Assembly (NCBI RefSeq): GCF_024662015.1
Contig: NZ_CP102480.1
Span: 2,452,501 to 2,516,500 of the forward strand
Length of the DNA stretch: 64,000 bases
From: Nisaea acidiphila
GTDB lineage: Bacteria > Pseudomonadota > Alphaproteobacteria > Thalassobaculales > Thalassobaculaceae
Reading direction: 5' to 3'
A program made the position numbers and the translations under genes. Under the pieces are notes generated by a model. The model was not told the origin of the DNA and ran no database searches. It was given only the letters and a program-made list of their open reading frames with translations. Below are positions 51,016 to 63,212 of this stretch, in pieces; position 1 is the first letter of the stretch, and each line of letters opens with the position of its first letter.

Positions 51016-51765
51016 ATGAGCAAGGGACTTTGCATCGTCACCGGTGCGAGCCGTGGCATCGGGGCGGCGACGGCCGTCCGCGCGGCGCGCGACGGCTGGG
51101 ACATCGCGGTCAATTACGTCGGCAACGAGAGCGCGGCCCGCGCTGTTGCCGGCAAGGTCGAGGCCGAGGGCCGGCGTGCGGTGGTGATTCAGGGCGATAC
51201 CAGTAGGGAGGCCGATATCGTCGGCCTGTTCGACGCGGCGGAGGCCGCGCTCGGGCCGGTGCGCGGACTCGTGAACAATGCCGGGATCACGGGCAGGATC
51301 TCAAAGGTCCGGGACATGAGCGCCGAAGCGATCGCAGAGGTGATGAACCTGAACGTGGTCGGTCTCATCCTCTGCTGCCGGGAGGCGGCACGGCGGATGT
51401 CGGTCGCCGACGGCCGAGACGGCGGGGCGATCGTCAATCTTTCCTCCATTGCCGCCCGGCTGGGCGCGCCGAACGAATTCACTCATTACGCCGCCTCCAA
51501 GGGGGCGGTGGATTCCTTCACAATCGGATTCGCCCGCGAGGCGATCGCCGACGGGGTCCGGGTCAACGCGGTCGCGCCCGGCATGATCGACACCGACATT
51601 CATGCCAGCGCCGGCGCGCCGGACCGCGCGGCCCGTCTCGGCCCGACGACGCCGATCGGCCGGGCGGCTGCGCCGGAAGAGGTGGCTGAGGCCATTGTCT
51701 GGCTTCTGAGCGATGCGGCCGGCTATTGCGCAGGGTCTATCCTCGAGGTCTCGGGCGGGCGATGA
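51016..51765 (+). CDS. Short-chain dehydrogenase/reductase (SDR family)
   Basis: The 249-residue Rossmann enzyme has TGASRGIG (12-19 region), NNAG, the catalytic Ser of NLSSIAAR, and HYAASKGAVD with the Tyr-Lys pair. The C-terminus WLLSDAAGYCAGSILEVSGGR is classical for FabG-type SDRs. Substrate and whether NADH or NADPH is used are unknown. Its ribosome-binding site lies within a perfect inverted repeat. Confidence 0.93.
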   Translation: MSKGLCIVTGASRGIGAATAVRAARDGWDIAVNYVGNESAARAVAGKVEAEGRRAVVIQGDTSREADIVGLFDAAEAALGPVRGLVNNAGITGRISKVRDMSAEAIAEVMNLNVVGLILCCREAARRMSVADGRDGGAIVNLSSIAARLGAPNEFTHYAASKGAVDSFTIGFAREAIADGVRVNAVAPGMIDTDIHASAGAPDRAARLGPTTPIGRAAAPEEVAEAIVWLLSDAAGYCAGSILEVSGGR

Positions 51766-51868
51766 TGTCATATCCGCTCCGCCGCCTGCTTGACCTCGGC
51801 GCGCAAAAGCGCGAGTTCTTGGCGCTGGGGGAGCGGGCCGTCCGGCCTGTCCGGCAGGAGAAAGCATT

Positions 51869-52993
51869 GTGAAACACGATGGGCCCCTGGCCCGCTACGA
51901 AGCCTTGGTCGCCGACGGCTCCATCGCGAAGGATCCGGCGCAGGAGGCGGCCGCCGCGAAGCTGCAATGGCTGCACGATCAGCTCATCGATTACCGGCCG
52001 CCGCAGGCCAAGACCGGATGGACCGCCAAACTCGGCTTTGCGCGCCGGCGGCCGACCAACCCGCCGAAGGGGCTCTACATCTACGGTTCCGTCGGACGCG
52101 GTAAGTCCATGCTCATGGACCTTTTCTTCGACGGCGCTCAGGTCGAGTGCAAGCGCCGGGTGCATTTCCACGAATTCATGCGCGAGGCGCATGAGCTGAT
52201 CCACCAATGGCGCCAGGAGAACAAGGTAACCAAGACGGCGGAGCCGATCCGCCCGACGGCGCAGAAACTTGCCGACAGTGCCTGGCTGCTCTGTTTCGAC
52301 GAGTTCGAGGTGCGCGATATTGCCGATGCGATGATCGTATCGCGCCTGTTCTATGCCATGTTCGAGCTTGGCGTCGTCGTCGTCGCGACCTCTAATCGGG
52401 CGCCGGACGATCTTTACAAGGACGGTCTGCAGCGCGACTTGTTTCTGCCGTTCATCGGAATTCTGAAGGCCCGGCACGAGATTTTCAGGCTCGATGACGG
52501 TGAGGACTATCGGCTCGGAAGGCTCCGCGGGAAGACCGTCTATCACGTGCCGAGCGGGGTCGAGGCGGACCGGGAGCTCGACGAGGCCTTTGCCGATCTG
52601 ACCGATGCCGCCACGCCCGAGCCGGATGCGATCAAGCTCAAGGGACGCGAGATACCGGTGCCGGCCGCCGCCGCGGGTGTTGCCCGCTTCGGGTTCCGCG
52701 ATCTTTGCGACACCCCGCTCGCCGCCGCCGATTTCCTTGCGGTAGCGGAACGATTCCATACCGTGATCCTTTCGGACATCCCCGTGCTTGGAGCTTCGAA
52801 CCGGGATCAGGCGCGGCGCTTCATGACCCTCATCGACGCGCTCTACGACCAGGGCGTACGCCTGATCGCCTCCGCCGCCGCGAGCCCGGAAGAGCTCTAT
52901 GACGGTGAGGATTGGGGCTTTGAATTTGACCGGACGATATCACGTCTGATGGAAATGCAATCTTCAGATTACTTTGAATCCAGGCGGCGCTGA
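51869..52993 (+). CDS. zapE: Cell division protein ZapE (AFG1-family ATPase)
   Basis: The 374-residue protein has GLYIYGSVGRGKSMLMD (Walker A), WLLCFDEFEVRDIADAM (Walker B) and ATSNRAPDDLYKDGLQR (sensor/arginine region). ZapE helps the Z ring constrict under stress and low oxygen in E. coli; mitochondrial AFG1 is its eukaryotic relative. The start is GTG 51869 with AGGAG at 8 nt. Confidence 0.93.
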   Translation: MKHDGPLARYEALVADGSIAKDPAQEAAAAKLQWLHDQLIDYRPPQAKTGWTAKLGFARRRPTNPPKGLYIYGSVGRGKSMLMDLFFDGAQVECKRRVHFHEFMREAHELIHQWRQENKVTKTAEPIRPTAQKLADSAWLLCFDEFEVRDIADAMIVSRLFYAMFELGVVVVATSNRAPDDLYKDGLQRDLFLPFIGILKARHEIFRLDDGEDYRLGRLRGKTVYHVPSGVEADRELDEAFADLTDAATPEPDAIKLKGREIPVPAAAAGVARFGFRDLCDTPLAAADFLAVAERFHTVILSDIPVLGASNRDQARRFMTLIDALYDQGVRLIASAAASPEELYDGEDWGFEFDRTISRLMEMQSSDYFESRRR

Positions 52994-53188
52994 GCTTGAG
53001 AATAGCATTTGGCGCAACGATCTATCCAGATACATAAAAATCAGCATAAATTTAAATCGCAATCTTAAGAGTAACTTAAGATAGAGCGTGATACTCCGCT
53101 CTGTGGGCAGAAAGCTTAGGTTCGTTTCCAGACCCACGGGAGAGGTGATATCGCTTACGCTATCGATTATTCCGCCGGGCGCGACGCA
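52994..53188 (+). promoter_or_regulatory. AT-rich gap before the tandem paralog pair
   Basis: This 195-nt region is clearly AT-richer than its surroundings at 53025-53095. It presumably holds the promoter of the paralog pair. GGGAGAGG at 53138-53145 looks like a ribosome-binding site but no in-frame ATG, GTG or TTG follows at the right distance. Confidence 0.4.
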
Positions 53189-54196
53189 TTGGTGCCGGAC
53201 GGAGATAAGGATTCCCTCCATACGCTCGATTGCAGCATCCTGCCTCTGCGAAGCCATGCAGCAATGAAGCTCCGGCTGATCAAGAATGTCCGCATGGAAA
53301 CGCGCATTGAATTGTACCGTGAGGCCGGCATGGGCAGCGGACAGGTCGCCATCGAGGAGCTGCCGGGTTTCATCGGCGGTACGGACGATCTGACCGAGCA
53401 CGATATTCCGATGCTGGAACAGATCGGCCAGATGGACAGTTTCGATCCTTACTCGCTGCGGCGTGGACTGCGCGCTGCGGGGATTGAGATGAACGACCTG
53501 TCGCCGTTTTCCCTGAGCGATGCGAAGAAGCGCGAGCTGCGCCCGCACATGCGCAATCTCACCCGACCGCTGGTCCAGTATGTTTTCGGTGCTAACGAGG
53601 TCGAGCTGAACAATCCAGAAGCGATCCGCGAGGTGATTGGAAATGCGGAAGGAATTGCGGTCCGGATGCGGCTGGAACGCCTCGCCGCATCCTTGAAGAC
53701 AAGTACGGACCTGTTGCCGGACTTGTTGGAGGATTACGGCGACATTTTTCTCTCGCTCGGTTTCTACAAGCAGCATCTGATCGATCTCGGGCCGCGGATC
53801 GCCGCGCTTCAGGACTGGATCGACGAGGCGAGCCGCGCGTCCCATATCGGTAACGATCCGGTCACCGGGCCCGCCTTGCGCAAGACGGTACGTATCCTCG
53901 GCGTGCTTTCCCAATCGTTGAAGCTGCGTTTCGAGAATTTCGAGAACAGAACCCAGATCCGCTGGGAGCGAGTAACGATCGGCACCTTCAATCAGGTTCG
54001 CACGCTGATCTCGGATCATCAGGCGACGCTTGCAGCCGTGCTCTGCGGCCTGCTGGTGAAAATCTACGAATGGGAAAGCCAGTTTCCCGGTGGAGGCGGA
54101 AGCCTGGAGCGGCGGGTCGAGTTTGCGATGACAGATCTTCGCTCGGGGCTTGACCATCTTGCGGGAATCGAGCGGAAAGCGGCGACCTTTGCCTGA
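53189..54196 (+). CDS. Unknown-family protein, first tandem paralog
   Basis: The 335-residue protein is mainly helical and charged, with no signal peptide or membrane segment. I do not recognise the family. Shared blocks with the next gene are LRLIKNVRMETRIE, EELPGFI, ELRPHMRNLTRPLV, LLEDYGDIFLSLGFYK and LAAVLCGLLVKIYEWES. The start is problematic: the first possible start is TTG 53189 (GTG 53192 next), without a good ribosome-binding site, whereas alignment with the paralog suggests about 10 further N-terminal residues. Either a rare start codon or a small frameshift near 53150 could explain it. Confidence 0.6.
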   Translation: MVPDGDKDSLHTLDCSILPLRSHAAMKLRLIKNVRMETRIELYREAGMGSGQVAIEELPGFIGGTDDLTEHDIPMLEQIGQMDSFDPYSLRRGLRAAGIEMNDLSPFSLSDAKKRELRPHMRNLTRPLVQYVFGANEVELNNPEAIREVIGNAEGIAVRMRLERLAASLKTSTDLLPDLLEDYGDIFLSLGFYKQHLIDLGPRIAALQDWIDEASRASHIGNDPVTGPALRKTVRILGVLSQSLKLRFENFENRTQIRWERVTIGTFNQVRTLISDHQATLAAVLCGLLVKIYEWESQFPGGGGSLERRVEFAMTDLRSGLDHLAGIERKAATFA

Positions 54197-54225
54197 CGGG
54201 CGGAGGCGCTGCGCTGTGGGGATCG

Positions 54226-56375
<2,150 letters not shown>

Positions 56376-56384
56376 GAGAGCGCC

Positions 56385-56405
56385 GGTGGTATACGGTATA
56401 CCACC
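56385..56405. promoter_or_regulatory. Perfect 21-bp palindrome between mdh and sucC
   Basis: GGTGGTATAC and GTATACCACC are exact inverted copies around a single G. It starts 10 nt after the mdh stop and lies 150 nt before sucC. The GTATAC core resembles operators of GntR-family regulators, so it may control the sucCD-sucAB genes; the regulator is not in the window. Confidence 0.55.
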
Positions 56406-56476
56406 ATTTGTGATCTTGGGGTTCGGTGCTACAGTGCGGCTGCGGCACCGGGCCGCTTCCCGCGAGTGGGGGATTG

Positions 56477-56497
56477 AGCCGGCCTTTCGGGCCGGCT
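56477..56497 (+). other. Stem-loop upstream of sucC
   Basis: AGCCGGCC and GGCCGGCT pair perfectly around TTTCG. It lies in the 180-nt mdh-sucC gap, has no T-run and may be an attenuator or RNA stabiliser. Confidence 0.45.
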
Positions 56498-56555
56498 GCC
56501 GCAACGAGTTCGGCGCCTGCTGCGCCAGACCCGGGGCAAGGGAAATGGGAGAGCC

Positions 56556-57751
56556 ATGAACATCCACGAGTATCAGGCTAAGCAGCTGCTGGCCAAATTC
56601 GGTGTGGCGGTGCCGCGGGGCGGCGTTGCCTACACCCCTGAGGAGGCCGAGAAGGTCGCCAATGACCTTGGCGGTCCGGTTTGGGTCGTGAAGTCTCAGA
56701 TCCATGCGGGCGGACGCGGTGCCGGCCGTTTCAAGGGAAATGAGAACGGCGCCGGCGGTGTCCGCGTGGTCAAGTCGGTCGACGAGGTGAAGTCGAATGC
56801 CGGCGAGATGATCGGGTCTGTCCTCGTCACCAAGCAGACCGGTGCGGAAGGCAAGGAAGTCAGCCGCGTCTATATCGAGGAAGGCTGCGATATCAAGCGC
56901 GAGCTTTACCTTAGCCTTCTGGTCGACCGCGATACCAGCCGTGTCACCGTGATGGCCTCGACCGAGGGCGGCATGGAGATCGAGGAAGTCGCCGAGGCGA
57001 CCCCGGAAAAGATCATCACCATCGCGATCGACCCGGTCACCGGCATGCAGGGCTTCCATGCCCGCCGCATCGCCTTCGCGCTCGGTCTCGAGGGCGACCA
57101 GGTGAAGTCGGCGGTCAAGTTCCTGATGGCCATGTACAAGGCGTTCACCGATCTCGACGCCGCCATGGTTGAAGTGAACCCGCTGGTGGTTACCGGCGCC
57201 GGCGACGTGATCGCGCTCGATGCCAAGATGGGCTTCGACGACAACGCGCTGTTCCGCCACAAGGACGTGGCCGAGCTGCGGGACGAGACCGAAGAGGATC
57301 CGGCCGAGCTCGAAGCCGGCAAGTACGAGCTGAACTACGTGAAGCTCGACGGCTCGATCGGTTGCATGGTCAACGGTGCGGGTCTCGCCATGGCCACCAT
57401 GGACATCATCAAGCTCTACGGCTCCGAGCCGGCGAACTTCCTCGATGTCGGGGGATCTGCGACGAAGGAGCGGGTCACCGCCGCCTTCAAGATCATCCTT
57501 TCCGATCCGAACGTCGAAGGCATTCTGGTCAACATCTTCGGCGGCATCATGCGTTGCGACGTCATTGCCGAAGGCGTGGTCGCAGCGGCCAAGGAAGTCA
57601 GCCTGCACGTGCCGCTGGTCGTGCGCCTCGAAGGCACCAACGTCGATCTCGGCAAGCAGATCCTTGCCGATTCGGGCCTGCCCATCACCTCTGCGGACAA
57701 TCTCGCGGACGCGGCGGAGAAAATTGTCAAAGCGGTGAAGGAGGCAGCCTG

Positions 57752-57752
<1 letters not shown>
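56556..57752 (+). CDS. sucC: Succinyl-CoA synthetase beta subunit
   Basis: The 398-residue ATP-grasp subunit has [31 protein letters not shown], the [11 protein letters not shown] metal site and [15 protein letters not shown]. It couples succinyl-CoA cleavage to nucleoside triphosphate synthesis together with SucD. GGGAGAG precedes ATG 56556. Its TGA shares one base with the sucD ATG (TGATG). Confidence 0.97.
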
Positions 57753-58627
<875 letters not shown>

Positions 58628-58638
58628 AATCGACGGTT

Positions 58639-58665
58639 CGGGCGGCGGATTTTTCCCGCCGCCCG
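58639..58665 (+). terminator. Stem-loop after sucD
   Basis: CGGGCGGCGG and CCGCCGCCCG pair perfectly over 10 bp. A T-run (TTTTTT) lies about 14 nt downstream, so termination may be partial. Confidence 0.6.
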
Positions 58666-58855
58666 GACTCACCATTGCGATTTTTTGCCATCAGCCATGC
58701 AGAACGGCTTCAAGTTCGTAAATTCTTAAGTAGTATAAGAACATGGTTACCGGTGCGGCGGTCTGTCGCAACGGTAACGAGGCCCTGCGCGAGGGGCGCG
58801 CGGAGCCGGATCAGACAGAACCGAACAGCCACTTTGCAAAGGGGCAGGTTCCAAA

Positions 58856-61774
58856 ATGGCTACGGCAGTGAGCGATCAATCCTTTCTCTCGGGTGCGAAC
58901 GCACCTTTTATCGGCGAGCTCTACGAGCGTTTTCTTCAAGATCCTTCCCAGGTAGACGAAAGCTGGCGCGACTATTTCGCGACGCTGCACGACGAAGTCG
59001 GCTTCGTTAAAGGCGACGTGCACGGGCCGAGCTGGGCGGACCGGGGCAACCGGGTCATCGGCGGCGAAGGAGAATCCGCCGACGGCAGCGGGCCGGTCGG
59101 AGAGGTGAAAAAGGCCAAGGGTGCGGCGCCGTCGGACGGCGCCGATGTACGTCAGGCCACCATGGACTCGCTTCGGGCGATCATGTTGATCCGGGCCTAC
59201 CGGATCCGTGGCCACCTGAAAGCGAAGCTCGACCCGCTGGGTCTCGAGCCGCCGACCCCGCATCCGGAACTCGACCCCGCCGAATACGGTTTCACCGATG
59301 AGGACTGGGATCGCCCGATCTTCATCAACCACGTGCTCGGTCTCGAGACCGCGACCCTGCGCCAGATCATGGATCTGCTGGAACGGACCTATTGCGGTTC
59401 GATCGGCGTCGAGTTCATGCATATGCAGGATCCGGCCCAGAAGCTCTGGATCCAGGAGCGGATCGAGCAGATCCGCAACCGCACCGAGTTCACCGAGCGC
59501 GGCAAGCACACCATCCTCGAGCGGCTGACGGCAGCCGAGACCTTCGAGCAGTTCCTCGGCCGCAAATATGTCGGCACGAAGCGCTTCGGCCTCGACGGCG
59601 GCGAAAGCCTGATCCCGGCAATGGAGCAGATCCTGAAGCGGGGCAGCCAGCTCGGCCTCGAAGAGGTCGTGATCGGCATGCCGCACCGCGGCCGCCTGAA
59701 CGTGCTCTGCAATTTCATGAGCAAGCCGTTCCGGGCCATCATCTCCGAGTTCCTCGGCAATCCGGCCAACCCGGAAGATGCCGGCGGCTCGGGCGACGTG
59801 AAATACCATATGGGCGTCTCGGCGGACCGCGAGTTCGACGACAAGCAGGTCCACCTGACCCTGAACGCGAACCCGTCGCACCTCGAAATCGTCAACCCGG
59901 TGGTGATCGGCCGCGTGCGCGCCAAGCAGGCCCAGCGCAAGGATCCGGAGCGCCGCAAGGTGCTCGGCATCCTGCTGCACGGCGACGCCGCCTTCGCCGG
60001 CCAGGGCGTGGTGGCGGAGACCTTCGCCTTCTCCGATCTGCGCGGCTACAAGACCGGCGGGACGATGCACATCATCGTCAACAACCAGATCGGATTCACC
60101 ACGGCACCGGCCTTCTCGCGCTCCTCGCCCTATCCGACGGATGTCGCGAAAATGGTGGCGGCACCGATCTTCCACGTGAACGGGGACGATCCGGAAGCCG
60201 TGGTGCATGTCGCCCGCATCGCAACTGAATTCCGTCAGGAATTCGGCGTCGACGTGGTCATCGACATCTTCTGCTACCGCCGTTTCGGCCACAATGAGGG
60301 GGATGAGCCGATGTTCACCCAACCCCTCATGTACTCGAAGATCGCGACCCAGAAGACGACCCGGCAGATCTACGCCGAGCAGCTGGAGCGCGAGGGCGTC
60401 ATCAAGGCCGGCGAGGCGGACAAGATGGTCGAGGACGCGAACAGCTACCTCGACACGGAATTCGAGGCCGGCCTGAACTACAAGCCGAACAAGGCCGACT
60501 GGCTCGAAGGCAAATGGTCCGGCTTCACCAAGGCGCACGGCGATGCGCGCCGGGGCGAGACCGCGGTCTCCAAGGAGACGCTGCGCGAGGTCGGCATGAA
60601 GCTGACCGAGGTTCCGGACGGCGTGAACGTGAACCGCAAGCTGAAGCGCGTCATCGACCAGCGCCGCAAGGCCATCGAGACCGGAGAGGGCATCGACTGG
60701 GCCAATGCCGAAAGCCTCGCTTTCGGCACCCTGCTGGTGCAGGGCGACGGGGTCCGGCTCAGCGGCCAGGATTCCGGCCGCGGAACCTTCTCCCAGCGCC
60801 ATTCGGTCTGGATCGACCAGAAGTCCGAAGAGCGTCACATCCCGCTCAATCATATTGCGGAGGAGCAGGAACATTACGAGGTTATCGACAGCCCGCTGTC
60901 CGAGGCCTCGGTGCTTGGCTTCGAATACGGCTTCAGCCAGGCCGAACCGAACACGCTCACCCTCTGGGAAGCCCAGTTCGGCGACTTCGCCAATGGCGCC
61001 CAGGTGGTGGTCGATCAATTCATCAGCTCCGGCGAGCACAAGTGGCTTCGCATGTCCGGTCTGGTGATGCTGCTGCCGCACGGCTACGAAGGCCAGGGTC
61101 CGGAGCATTCCTCCGCCCGTCTCGAGCGCTATCTGCAGCTCTGCGGCGAGGACAATATGCAGGTGGTGAACATCACCACACCGGCAAATTATTTCCACGC
61201 CCTGCGCCGCCAGCAGTGCCGCGATTTCCGCAAGCCGCTCATCGTGATGTCGCCGAAATCGCTGCTGCGTCACAAGCTTTGCGTCTCGACCCTCGACGAG
61301 ATGTCGGAAGGCACCACCTTCCACCGGGTCATGTACGACAACGAAGTGCTGTGCGACGATAAGGACGTCAAACGCGTCGTGATCTGCTCCGGCAAGGTCT
61401 ATTACGACCTCTACGAGGAGCGCGCCCGGCGCGGCCAGACCGACGTCTTCTTCCTGCGTCTGGAACAGCTCTATCCTTTCCCGCGCAAGGCCCTGATGCA
61501 GGAGCTTTCCCGGTTCCCGCAGGCCGAGGTGGTCTGGTGCCAGGAAGAGCCCTGGAACATGGGTGCCTGGTCCTTCGTCGATCGGAGGATCGAGAGCGTG
61601 CTGCTTGAACTGGACGGCGTCTGCAAGCGCCCGCTTTATGCGGGCCGCGCGGAGGCTGCCTCGCCCGCGACCGGCAACCACGGCCGTCATGTCCGCGAAC
61701 AGGAGGCCCTGGTGGCGGACGCTCTCGCGGTCGGCGAGGAGATGAGCAAGGGGAGCCGCTTCGCGGCCGAATAA
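58856..61774 (+). CDS. sucA: 2-oxoglutarate dehydrogenase E1 component
   Basis: The 972-residue thiamine-diphosphate enzyme decarboxylates 2-oxoglutarate and passes the succinyl group to SucB. It starts with the usual SFLSGANAPFIGELYERFLQDP. Thiamine-site motifs are MPHRGRLNVL, the HGDAAFAGQGVVAETF segment, and RRFGHNEGDEPMFTQPLMY. It is full length. A 228-nt gap precedes it, so a separate promoter is likely; an inverted TTCTTA-N7-TAAGAA sits near 58724. Confidence 0.97.
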   Translation: MATAVSDQSFLSGANAPFIGELYERFLQDPSQVDESWRDYFATLHDEVGFVKGDVHGPSWADRGNRVIGGEGESADGSGPVGEVKKAKGAAPSDGADVRQATMDSLRAIMLIRAYRIRGHLKAKLDPLGLEPPTPHPELDPAEYGFTDEDWDRPIFINHVLGLETATLRQIMDLLERTYCGSIGVEFMHMQDPAQKLWIQERIEQIRNRTEFTERGKHTILERLTAAETFEQFLGRKYVGTKRFGLDGGESLIPAMEQILKRGSQLGLEEVVIGMPHRGRLNVLCNFMSKPFRAIISEFLGNPANPEDAGGSGDVKYHMGVSADREFDDKQVHLTLNANPSHLEIVNPVVIGRVRAKQAQRKDPERRKVLGILLHGDAAFAGQGVVAETFAFSDLRGYKTGGTMHIIVNNQIGFTTAPAFSRSSPYPTDVAKMVAAPIFHVNGDDPEAVVHVARIATEFRQEFGVDVVIDIFCYRRFGHNEGDEPMFTQPLMYSKIATQKTTRQIYAEQLEREGVIKAGEADKMVEDANSYLDTEFEAGLNYKPNKADWLEGKWSGFTKAHGDARRGETAVSKETLREVGMKLTEVPDGVNVNRKLKRVIDQRRKAIETGEGIDWANAESLAFGTLLVQGDGVRLSGQDSGRGTFSQRHSVWIDQKSEERHIPLNHIAEEQEHYEVIDSPLSEASVLGFEYGFSQAEPNTLTLWEAQFGDFANGAQVVVDQFISSGEHKWLRMSGLVMLLPHGYEGQGPEHSSARLERYLQLCGEDNMQVVNITTPANYFHALRRQQCRDFRKPLIVMSPKSLLRHKLCVSTLDEMSEGTTFHRVMYDNEVLCDDKDVKRVVICSGKVYYDLYEERARRGQTDVFFLRLEQLYPFPRKALMQELSRFPQAEVVWCQEEPWNMGAWSFVDRRIESVLLELDGVCKRPLYAGRAEAASPATGNHGRHVREQEALVADALAVGEEMSKGSRFAAE

Positions 61775-61789
61775 CCGGAAATAGAGACA

Positions 61790-61816
61790 TTGCCGCCGGC
61801 CCATCCCCGGCGGCAA
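61790..61816 (+). other. Stem-loop between sucA and sucB
   Basis: TTGCCGCCGG and CCGGCGGCAA pair perfectly around a 7-nt loop. The arm is not followed by a T-run, so it is probably an intercistronic stabiliser or weak attenuator. Confidence 0.55.
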
Positions 61817-61865
61817 TTCACATGACGCGCCGGTCATGGCGCATTTAAAGGGAATGGACGGAGAT

Positions 61866-63143
61866 ATGGCGACGGAAATCAAGGTCCCGGTTCTGGGCGA
61901 ATCGGTGTCCGAGGCAACGGTGGCGCGCTGGATGAAAGCCGTCGGGGACGCGGTCGCGGCCGACGAGCCCCTGGTCGAGCTGGAAACCGACAAGGTGACC
62001 CTTGAGGTGCCCGCTCCCGCCGCGGGAACCCTTCAGGAAATCGTTGCCGATGTGGATGCGACCGTCGGTGTCGACGCGCTGCTCGGCGTGATCGCCGAAG
62101 GCGCCGCCCCGGCGAAGAAGGCGGAGCCCGCCGCCAAGCCGGCCGAGGCCAAGAAGGAAGAACCAGCTCCGGCGCCTGCCAAGGAAGCGCCGAAAGCAGC
62201 TCCTGCCGCGCCCGCTGCCGCCGCTGGCGCCTACGAGGTGAAGACCCTGTCGCCGGCCGTGCGCAAGCTGGTCGAGGACAACAATCTCGATCCCGCCAAG
62301 ATCAAGCCGACCGGCAAGGACGGCCGTCTGGTGAAGGGCGACGTGCTGGCGGCGATCGAGGCCGGCACCGCCAAGGCGACCCCGTCGGCCCCGGCCGGCG
62401 CGGCGCCGGCTGCCGCGGGTCCGCTGCCGCCGCGCGCCGAGGATCCGCGCGAGGAGCGGGTGCGGATGACGCGCCTGCGCCAGTCCATCGCAAAGCGTCT
62501 GAAGGACGCGCAGAACACCGCGGCCATGCTCACCACCTTCAACGAGGTGGACATGACCGAGGTCATGGCGCTGCGCAATCTCTACAAGGACGGCTTCGAG
62601 AAGAAGCACGGCGTGAAGCTCGGCTTCATGTCCTTCTTCGTGAAGGCCTGTATCGCCGCCCTGCAGGAACTCCCGGCGGTGAACGCGGAGATCTACGGCG
62701 ACGAGCTGATCTACAAGAACTACTACGATATCGGCGTCGCGGTCGGCACGCCGCAGGGCCTGGTCGTTCCGGTGCTGCGCGATGCGGACAAGCTGAACTT
62801 CGCCGGCGTCGAGAAGGGTATCGGCGATCTCGGCCGTAAGGCCCGCGACGGCAAGCTCACCATGCAGGACATGACGGGCGGCACCTTCACCATCACCAAT
62901 GGCGGCGTCTACGGCTCGCTGATGTCGACCCCGATCCTGAATCCTCCGCAGTCCGGCATCCTCGGCATGCACAAGATCCAGGAGCGGCCGATGGTCGTGA
63001 ACGGCAAGGTCGAGGTCCGGCCGATGATGTATCTGGCGCTGAGCTACGATCACCGCATCATCGACGGCCGCGAGGCGGTGACCTTCCTGGTCCGCGTCAA
63101 GGACGCGCTGGAAGATCCGCGCCGTCTGCTGATCGACATGTAA
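61866..63143 (+). CDS. sucB: Dihydrolipoamide succinyltransferase (E2 of 2-oxoglutarate dehydrogenase)
   Basis: The 425-residue protein has one lipoyl domain ([11 protein letters not shown], lipoyl Lys43), an Ala/Pro/Lys-rich linker (about 82-125), the peripheral subunit-binding domain ([16 protein letters not shown] through [11 protein letters not shown], about 128-165) and the acyltransferase core with catalytic DHRIIDG near 395-401. I chose ATG 61866 ([12 protein letters not shown]); ATG 61836 and 61854 would add an unusual N-terminus. Confidence 0.96.
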   Translation: MATEIKVPVLGESVSEATVARWMKAVGDAVAADEPLVELETDKVTLEVPAPAAGTLQEIVADVDATVGVDALLGVIAEGAAPAKKAEPAAKPAEAKKEEPAPAPAKEAPKAAPAAPAAAAGAYEVKTLSPAVRKLVEDNNLDPAKIKPTGKDGRLVKGDVLAAIEAGTAKATPSAPAGAAPAAAGPLPPRAEDPREERVRMTRLRQSIAKRLKDAQNTAAMLTTFNEVDMTEVMALRNLYKDGFEKKHGVKLGFMSFFVKACIAALQELPAVNAEIYGDELIYKNYYDIGVAVGTPQGLVVPVLRDADKLNFAGVEKGIGDLGRKARDGKLTMQDMTGGTFTITNGGVYGSLMSTPILNPPQSGILGMHKIQERPMVVNGKVEVRPMMYLALSYDHRIIDGREAVTFLVRVKDALEDPRRLLIDM

Positions 63144-63150
63144 TCCGGTT

Positions 63151-63180
63151 CGCGCGCGGGTCCGACCCGCGCGCGTCTTT
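63151..63180 (+). terminator. Terminator-like hairpin between sucB and lpd
   Basis: CGCGCGCGGG and CCCGCGCGCG pair perfectly around TCCGA and are followed by TCTTTT. Read-through would still be needed for co-expression of lpd. Confidence 0.65.
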
Positions 63181-63212
63181 TCACGAACGCGCTGACAAGA
63201 AAGCAATTCATC

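Noticed and set aside
58811-61993. Open frame of over 1000 codons antisense to sucA/sucB
   Set aside because: It mirrors the codon bias of the conserved sense genes in GC-rich DNA; it has no recognisable domain and spans two genes and their hairpin.
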